Source: CAJXZP01 sp047610145
Lineage (GTDB): Bacteria; Bacteroidota; Bacteroidia; Flavobacteriales_G; Salibacteraceae
Assembly: GCA_047610145.1 (NCBI GenBank)
Contig: JBLFZF010000029.1
Coordinates: forward strand, 1-30,304
Direction of reading: 5' to 3'
Length of the DNA stretch: 30,304 nucleotides
Shown piece by piece: positions 25,433 to 30,304 of this stretch. The notes under the pieces are model-generated. The model ran no database searches. It was not told the origin of the DNA and saw only the letters and a list, made by a program, of their open reading frames with translations. Position 1 is the stretch's first letter. Each line of letters opens with the position of its first letter. Position numbers and translations under genes: made by a program.

Positions 25433-25640
25433 TTATCTATAAACACTTCTATTTAAAATTCTAGCTTCCCGTATTTTAACTCCGCATAAACCAAGCATGG
25501 ATGAACGGGGAATCTCCTTACCTACTTCATCATAGACCCACATGTTGAGCATACCGTTACCAGCTGCTGTATTGAGTATTACAATTTTTATTTGATTTCC
25601 ATTTTGGTATGAAATAAAACCACCATTAATCAGTAATCAT
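25433..25640 (-). pseudogene. Small gene with apparent frameshift near its start
   Basis: On the minus strand an ATG (25640-25638) stands two bases after the methyltransferase stop and encodes M-I-T-D before a TAA. Shifting the frame by one base there gives a long coherent reading, from about NGGFISYQNGNQ through GMLNMWVYDEVGKEIPRSS to RILNRSVYR and a stop at 25433. The joined product would be about 68 residues and beta-rich in look. Without the shift, only an internal ATG at 25552 gives a 39-codon frame. I do not recognise a family. The call is inference from continuity of reading frame and from close spacing in the operon; a sequencing error is possible, as is a chance open frame. Confidence 0.35.
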
Positions 25641-25642
25641 CT

Positions 25643-26437
25643 TTATCCCAATTTTGTGGCTAAAACCGAATAAACAAGGGGTAGTTTACGATCCATTTTT
25701 TCAATAATATATTTTCCATGACTAATTTTTTTAGTTCCAGAAAAACAGTCATACGGGGAATAATCAAACTCCTTAAACTCATTTATATATAGCCCATTAG
25801 AAATCAAAGAAGTGAATACTTCCCCTAACCCATGATTCCAAGAAATATTTTTCGAAGTAAATGCATTCGCCCCATCCGTATAAGTACCTTCTTCTTCCAC
25901 TATAGGCGTATCATTGAAATATCTAAATTTAACCTCGGTAAATTCGTCATTAAACATCCATACTACCGGATGAAATTCAGCAAATACAAACTTACCTCCT
26001 TTTCTTAAAAAGAAACTAACCACAGCAGCCCATTTATGTATATCAGGTAGCCAACCTATGGTGCCATAACTAGTAAATACAATATCAAAATCTTCCGTTA
26101 AGATATTTGGTAGACTATATAAATCAGAACAAATAAACCGAGCGGAACTACCCATCCTTTTAGCTAATTCATTCGCCTTTGAAATAGCTACATCCGATAG
26201 GTCTACTCCAGTAACAATTGCACCTAGCTGTTCTAACGAAATGGTATCTTGGCCAAAATGACATTGTAAATGTAATACCTTCTTTCCCTTCAGATCGCCT
26301 AATATTTGCAACTCAATTTCGTTTAAAGATGATCTTCCCTGAACAAAACTTTCGTTGTCATAAAAAGAAGAGTTAAAATGAATCTCCGTTCTTTTATTCC
26401 ATGATTCCTTATTAATTTTTAAATAGTTTTCATCCAT
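25643..26437 (-). CDS. Class I SAM-dependent methyltransferase
   Basis: The 264-residue cytoplasmic product has the Rossmann-type SAM-binding fold. Motif I is VLHLQCHFGQDTISL (about 54-68) in place of the usual G-x-G-x-G, a variant typical of one methyltransferase branch. Motif II is GAIVTGVDLSDVAI, and the post-motif FDIVFTSYGTIGWLPD holds the acidic side chain near the methyl donor. The C-terminal half contains YFNDTPIVEEEGTYTDG. The substrate is unknown. It begins four bases after the stop of the DUF4389-like membrane protein, so both are in one operon, with the possible broken gene third. The ATG at 26437 fits the fold, since the first helix starts at once (YLKINKESWNKR). Confidence 0.87.
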   Translation of the reverse strand: MDENYLKINKESWNKRTEIHFNSSFYDNESFVQGRSSLNEIELQILGDLKGKKVLHLQCHFGQDTISLEQLGAIVTGVDLSDVAISKANELAKRMGSSARFICSDLYSLPNILTEDFDIVFTSYGTIGWLPDIHKWAAVVSFFLRKGGKFVFAEFHPVVWMFNDEFTEVKFRYFNDTPIVEEEGTYTDGANAFTSKNISWNHGLGEVFTSLISNGLYINEFKEFDYSPYDCFSGTKKISHGKYIIEKMDRKLPLVYSVLATKLG

Positions 26438-26441
26438 TCAT

Positions 26442-27023
26442 TTATTTTTTTCCTGTAAAAGGCGGGTAGTTATCTGATAAGTATAACTGATAACCCACTA
26501 CTCTAATTAACCATCTTAAAGTTCCTATATTAAAATCAAACCAGTTTTTCGGATATTTTCCTGTAATTAAAACCATCCAAAATGCGAAAAAAGACAAGAT
26601 AACACTCCAAATATTTCTAAAAAACCAAATAACTAAATGTGGCAATATCAAAAGTCCAGCAAACAAAAATCGCCACAAAACGGTTATTCTTCTTAGCTCC
26701 ATATCTGTCTCTGTTATTTTCAAATAATCCACTTCTGTATAAATACCAATCTTAGGGTATGCATCACTTAGATTATACACTGTTAGGTGTAATCTAGATA
26801 CCCATTTTAGAACTCCCATAAGGTAGTTTCTGGCAAATACCGGGTATATTCCGAACAACAGAATATAAAAGCTAACATAAACCCAAACTAAATAAGCGAA
26901 AAAAACGACAAAAACCAACGTGAATAGATGCGGAATAAGAATATATACCGGCCCTAACAACAACCTTAAAATTAATTGAAATCTAGAAAATGTACCTGGG
27001 TATTCTACCTGTAAGGATATCAT
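26442..27023 (-). CDS. DUF4389-like membrane protein with two related halves
   Basis: The 193 residues contain two similar units. Each has a helix pair with R-x-L-L/F...PH, then an FFAxx/FFxxW segment, then I-Y-P or K-Y-P, a G-x-L-K/R-W-x-x-R motif, and LSDAYP or LSDNYPPF. The first unit is about residues 15-95 and the second about 115-190, so this is probably an internal duplication. Four or more membrane segments are predicted. DUF4389 has no known function to my knowledge. It leads the operon with the methyltransferase. No good -7 element was found; the region just upstream (27031-27050) is AT-rich. Confidence 0.7.
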   Translation of the reverse strand: MISLQVEYPGTFSRFQLILRLLLGPVYILIPHLFTLVFVVFFAYLVWVYVSFYILLFGIYPVFARNYLMGVLKWVSRLHLTVYNLSDAYPKIGIYTEVDYLKITETDMELRRITVLWRFLFAGLLILPHLVIWFFRNIWSVILSFFAFWMVLITGKYPKNWFDFNIGTLRWLIRVVGYQLYLSDNYPPFTGKK

Positions 27024-27454
27024 TATTAATATTTTTTCGTAAATTTAATAATAAAATGACTTGGCTATGCTCCTTTGCAATTTAAACAAAAAAAGGCCTC
27101 TCTAACATTCAACTTTAACACCCTTTTTCTTCCAATTTTCATAAAACCTCTTTGTCTAATCAACTAATTTTTGATTAATGTACTGGTTTTATTCATACAC
27201 AAACTAGCATCCAACAAAATACATTTTACCCCATCCAGGTCCCACTGTTTTAATTCATTTGAAACCTACTTAATCTGCTAATATCCAAATTTGGTCTCTC
27301 AACACTTTTACTAACAACTGTAGGGATATGATATTTCCTTTATTGATTTCATTTGTTTTCCCCTAACTATTGTAAGTGGTAATTTACTTAAAAAACTTGA
27401 TATTGATTCGCAAGAAGAAACTACTTTTGACATTCTATTTGTAGTACATTAATC
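27024..27454. other. Intergenic stretch ending in the wbqC promoter
   Basis: No gene or RNA was recognised in these 431 bases apart from the promoter at the right end. Two short palindromes stand out: TAATCAA/TTGATTA arms at 27157-27163 and 27171-27177, and CCAAATTTGG at 27285-27294. Either could be an operator; nothing confirms it. Confidence 0.4.
27397..27429 (+). promoter_or_regulatory. Promoter of the WbqC-like gene
   Basis: TACTTTTG at 27422-27429 is an exact -7 match, with TTG at 27397-27399, 22 bases upstream, as -33 (another TTG at 27403 is 16 bases away). The leader would be about 20 bases. Confidence 0.6.
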
Positions 27455-28069
27455 ATGAGTTCAAATCACATTTTTCCGTTATTATACGCGGCACCTATAT
27501 CTTATTATGCGCAGTATATTCAAAACCCAGGATGTATTGAAAAAACAGAAAATTTCACCAAACAAAGCTTTCGAACCCGCTGTCGGGTTTATGGTGCGAA
27601 TGGGGTGATTAACCTAAGTATTCCTGTTTTAAGTAACCATACCAAAACCGTAATAACAGATGTGGCTATTTCAAACATAGATGCTTGGCAAAGAAACCAT
27701 TGGAAAACTTTAGAATCTGCTTATAAATCTTCCCCATTTTTTGAATTCTATGTCCACTTAATTCAACCGCTATTTTTAACTCCTTACCATAATTTATGGG
27801 CGTTTAACATGGCGTTTCACACTACGATACTTCACTGTTTAGATCTACATATTTCTCCTAGCTTCACGCATGAATTTTCACCTATTCAGCCTAACGACCT
27901 TCGATTAGTCTATTCATCAAAAAAAGCACATCCTATCAGTGATGATTTTCCAATATACCAACAAGTTTTTTCATACCAAGGAGAATTTGAAACCGATTTA
28001 AGTGTTCTAGATGGGCTTTTTAACCTTGGTCCTGAGTTAGAAAACTATCTACGGAAACTTCCACTATAA
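27455..28069 (+). CDS. WbqC-family protein
   Basis: The 204 residues match the WbqC family (often annotated near surface-polysaccharide or housekeeping genes in Bacteroidota; function unsettled). Visible signatures are ENFTKQSFRTRCRVYGANGVINLSIPV (about 32-58), ITDVAISNIDAWQRNHWKTLESAYKSSPFFEFY (67-99) and a late GLFNLGPE. There is no signal peptide or membrane segment. The gene has its own promoter and is followed within 80 bases by the carboxylase gene, which has a separate -7 element. A role in glycan assembly is only suggested by the family's context elsewhere. Confidence 0.85.
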   Translation: MSSNHIFPLLYAAPISYYAQYIQNPGCIEKTENFTKQSFRTRCRVYGANGVINLSIPVLSNHTKTVITDVAISNIDAWQRNHWKTLESAYKSSPFFEFYVHLIQPLFLTPYHNLWAFNMAFHTTILHCLDLHISPSFTHEFSPIQPNDLRLVYSSKKAHPISDDFPIYQQVFSYQGEFETDLSVLDGLFNLGPELENYLRKLPL

Positions 28070-28117
28070 TTACATTTTTGAACTACGTTTAACTTATGAA
28101 AATTTGGATTTAACCCG

Positions 28118-28125
28118 TATATTTG
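28118..28125 (+). promoter_or_regulatory. -7 promoter element of the carboxylase gene
   Basis: TATATTTG is an exact match. Because it contains the TTG at 28123, it argues against that TTG as start codon and for ATG at 28147. No -33 TTG at the right spacing was found. Confidence 0.5.
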
Positions 28126-28146
28126 GATTTCTTAAATTCACATAGT

Positions 28147-29787
28147 ATGACCAAAAAAGAAGAATTAGAATTCAATAAAAACGAAGATCGAAATAAACTT
28201 AAGGTTTCTAACCTAAACAGAAAACTTGAAACCGTTTATTTAGGTGGTGGATTAAAACGAATTGAAAAACTTCATGGTCAAGGTAAAATGACTGCCAGAG
28301 AGCGCGTTGCCTATTTATTTGACAAAGGGGCAGAGCAACTTGAAATTGGCGCATTTGCAGGCGAAGGAATGTATGCAGAATATGGTGGCTGCCCGGCTGG
28401 TGGAGTGGTTATAAAAATTGGATACGTATCTGGAAAACAATGTATTGTAGTAGCTAACGATGCAACTGTTAAAGCAGGTGCTTGGTTTCCAATTACTGGA
28501 AAAAAGAATTTAAGAGCGCAAGAAATTGCCATGGAGAATAACCTACCTATCATCTACTTGGTAGATAGTGCTGGAGTATTTCTTCCGTTACAAGATGAAA
28601 TTTTTCCGGATAAAGAACACTTTGGCCGAATTTTCAGAAATAATGCTATTATGTCTAGTCGCGGTATTACTCAAATAGCAGCTATTATGGGTGCATGTGT
28701 TGCTGGAGGTGCTTACCTTCCTATAATGAGTGATGAAGCCATGATTGTAGATAAAACAGGCTCCATTTTCTTAGCTGGTTCCTATTTGGTAAAAGCAGCC
28801 ATTGGAGAAACTATTGATAATGAAACTTTAGGCGGGGCAACTACTCAAACAGAAATATCGGGTGTCGTAGATTATAAATGTACGGATGACCAAGATGCGT
28901 TAGAAAGAATAAAACGCATGATGGGCAAAATTGGTGATTCTGAGAAAGCAGGTTTTAATAGGGCTGAATCTAAAGAACCTAAACTAGATCCAAAAGAAAT
29001 TTTTGGTATCCTTCCGGATGGAAATGCCAAACCCTACGAAATGAGGGAAATCATTAAACGTTTGGTGGATGAATCTGAATTTGATGAATATAAAGAGGGG
29101 TACGGAAAAAGTATTGTCACCGGTTATGCTAGAATTGATGGCTGGGCGGTAGGTATTGTTGCTAATCAAAGAGAATTAGTTAAAAGTAAAAAAGGAGAAA
29201 TGCAGTTTGGAGGAGTCATTTATTCCGACTCTGCCGATAAGGCTGCACGTTTTGTGATGAACTGTAACCAAAAGAAAATTCCATTGGTCTTTTTACAAGA
29301 TGTCACTGGTTTTATGGTTGGTTCTAGATCTGAGCATGGCGGAATTATAAAAGATGGAGCTAAACTTGTTAGTGCTATGGCAAATTCTGTAGTTCCTAAA
29401 TTTACTATTATCGTTGGAAACTCTTATGGAGCAGGAAACTATGCCATGTGTGGTAAGGCATATGACCCCCGACTCATTGTTGGCTGGCCTTCTGCTCAAG
29501 TTGCCGTAATGGGAGGATCACAAGCAGCCAAGGTTTTACTTCAAATTCAGGTAAGTTCAAAAAAGGCTAAAGGAGAAACCTTTACCAAGGTACAAGAAGA
29601 GGAATTGTTTAATAAAATAAAAGATCGTTACGATTCTCAAACCACACCTTATTACGCAGCTAGTAGATTATGGTTGGATGCAATCATAAACCCAATGGAT
29701 ACGCGGAGTTGGTTATCGATGGGTATTGAAATGGCCAACAACCAACCTATTACAGAAAAATATAATGTAGGCGTTATTCAAACATAG
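28147..29787 (+). CDS. Biotin-dependent acyl-CoA carboxylase beta (carboxyltransferase) subunit, MccB-like
   Basis: This enzyme transfers carboxyl from carboxybiotin to an acyl-CoA. The 546 residues from ATG 28147 span both halves of the carboxyltransferase (N-terminal about 30-280, C-terminal about 290-530). Family marks are GKMTARERVAYLFDKG, GAWFPITGKKNLRAQEIA, YLVDSAGVFLPLQDEIFPDK, HFGRIFRNNA, GACVAGGAYLP and, later, FMVGSRSEHGGIIKDGAK. The LPLQDEIFP and HFGRIF segments resemble methylcrotonyl-CoA carboxylase beta more than propionyl-CoA carboxylase. The biotin-carrying alpha subunit is not next to it. The TTG at 28123 would add eight residues but lies in a -7 element. The stop is 13 bases from the end of the convergent permease gene; AACCTTAAGGTT at 29791-29802 is a short palindrome there. 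Confidence 0.93.
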   Translation: MTKKEELEFNKNEDRNKLKVSNLNRKLETVYLGGGLKRIEKLHGQGKMTARERVAYLFDKGAEQLEIGAFAGEGMYAEYGGCPAGGVVIKIGYVSGKQCIVVANDATVKAGAWFPITGKKNLRAQEIAMENNLPIIYLVDSAGVFLPLQDEIFPDKEHFGRIFRNNAIMSSRGITQIAAIMGACVAGGAYLPIMSDEAMIVDKTGSIFLAGSYLVKAAIGETIDNETLGGATTQTEISGVVDYKCTDDQDALERIKRMMGKIGDSEKAGFNRAESKEPKLDPKEIFGILPDGNAKPYEMREIIKRLVDESEFDEYKEGYGKSIVTGYARIDGWAVGIVANQRELVKSKKGEMQFGGVIYSDSADKAARFVMNCNQKKIPLVFLQDVTGFMVGSRSEHGGIIKDGAKLVSAMANSVVPKFTIIVGNSYGAGNYAMCGKAYDPRLIVGWPSAQVAVMGGSQAAKVLLQIQVSSKKAKGETFTKVQEEELFNKIKDRYDSQTTPYYAASRLWLDAIINPMDTRSWLSMGIEMANNQPITEKYNVGVIQT

Positions 29788-29800
29788 TGCAACCTTAAGG

Positions 29801-30304
29801 TTACGCTTTTCTTTCTTCAATTATAGCCTCTGCATCTCGCTCGGTTCCCAACAAAATGGCAATCCATTTGGTAGATTCTTGAGATTCGAACGCAATTTTA
29901 GCAGCTAATGTTAAAGGTATGGATAAAAACATTCCAATCGTTCCTAAAATCCAACCCCAGAAGATTAATGAAAGCAAAACAACGAGGGTCGAAATGCCTA
30001 ACCCTTTGCCCATTATTTTTGGCTCAATAACACTTCCAATAGTTATATTGATGGCTAAGAAAATCGTACCTGTCCATATAATACCGGATGGACCTAAATT
30101 AATAAATGCCATAAACATCGCAGGTACTGCAGCTATAATGGACCCAATATTTGGAATATAATTCATTAAAAAAGCAATTAAGCCCCACATAAAAGGAAAG
30201 TCTACCCCAATAGCCCATAATAATAAACCGATGACTAAACCCGTAATAAAACTAGTAACCGTTTTGATGGCCAGATATTGATTAATTTGACTCATCGCTA
30301 CAGT
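29801..30304 (-). CDS. AI-2E family transporter, N-terminus cut off by window edge
   Basis: The reading frame continues to the right edge without a start: the in-frame ATG at 30295 is internal, since the codons before it stay open and align with the family. The 167 residues are the C-terminal half of a roughly 350-residue membrane protein. Hydrophobic segments and the marks FMWGLIAFLMNYIPNIGSII (about 38-57 of the visible part), AINITIGSVIEPKIMGKGLG and ISTLVVLLSLIFWGWILG identify the AI-2E/PerM-type permease family. Members export small molecules or ions; substrate here is unknown. Confidence 0.88.
   Translation of the reverse strand, partial: TVAMSQINQYLAIKTVTSFITGLVIGLLLWAIGVDFPFMWGLIAFLMNYIPNIGSIIAAVPAMFMAFINLGPSGIIWTGTIFLAINITIGSVIEPKIMGKGLGISTLVVLLSLIFWGWILGTIGMFLSIPLTLAAKIAFESQESTKWIAILLGTERDAEAIIEERKA

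Noticed and set aside
29791..29802. AACCTTAAGGTT as a terminator for the carboxylase and permease genes
   Set aside because: The stem would be only four to five pairs and no proper T tract follows on the carboxylase side; kept only as a note.
1..30304. CRISPR array, phage, transposon or defence island
   Set aside because: No regularly spaced repeats, transposase, integrase, nuclease-helicase pair or toxin-antitoxin pair was seen. The S1/P1 nuclease is a secreted scavenging enzyme, not a defence nuclease.

Overview
The window reads as a low-GC chromosome segment of a member of the Bacteroidota, most likely Flavobacteriales. The evidence is a type IX secretion protein (PorQ), a bacillithiol deacetylase (BshB1), a WbqC-family protein, several Bacteroidota-type housekeeping genes, and repeated matches to the Bacteroidota -7 promoter element TAnnTTTG upstream of genes. 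Shine-Dalgarno sequences are not conspicuous, as is usual in this phylum. I cannot place it to genus. There is no transposase, integrase, CRISPR array or phage gene, so this looks like core genome with a few accessory patches.

Layout: 1-961 holds a truncated unknown gene overlapped by a small lipoprotein (both minus). 1169-2586 is a RhlE-type DEAD-box helicase with its own promoter, a leader hairpin and a terminator. 2725-8786 (minus) has a FUSC-family membrane protein, a large two-domain M16 zinc-protease lipoprotein and a GT-C-like multi-pass membrane protein. 9171-13141 (minus) is porQ, cmk and rpsA; the cmk-rpsA adjacency is the one known from many bacteria. 13492-15872 (minus) is bshB1 and recN, divergent from a YfcE-like phosphoesterase. 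16526-17827 is a lone iron-sulfur, PMP-type sugar dehydrase (RfbH/E1 type). 17897-19619 (minus) is a secreted S1/P1 nuclease and sucD.

19620-20025 is a structured intergenic region holding two long overlapping inverted repeats, a terminator and tRNA-His(GTG). 20235-22647 is a flippase plus glycosyltransferase pair. 22700-23167 (minus) is a small periplasmic helical protein. 23355-25332 is a probable operon of a TPR plus tandem SPOR-like protein, a stand-alone HPt phosphotransfer protein and RidA. 25433-27023 (minus) is a DUF4389-like membrane protein, a methyltransferase and an apparently frameshifted small gene. 27455-28069 is WbqC-like, 28147-29787 a biotin-dependent carboxylase beta subunit, and the right edge cuts an AI-2E-family permease.

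How the genes fit together: most units are short and end in clear intrinsic terminators, so the window is a chain of small transcription units. Translation and nucleotide genes (helicase, cmk, rpsA, tRNA-His) share an almost identical -7 motif. RfbH, the flippase and the glycosyltransferase hint at surface polysaccharide work split over several loci. No obvious new defence or biosynthetic system is present. The best candidates for a second look are the double hairpin at 19808-19897, the TPR/SPOR-HPt-RidA operon, the isolated E1-type dehydrase, and the DUF4389-methyltransferase unit with its broken third gene.
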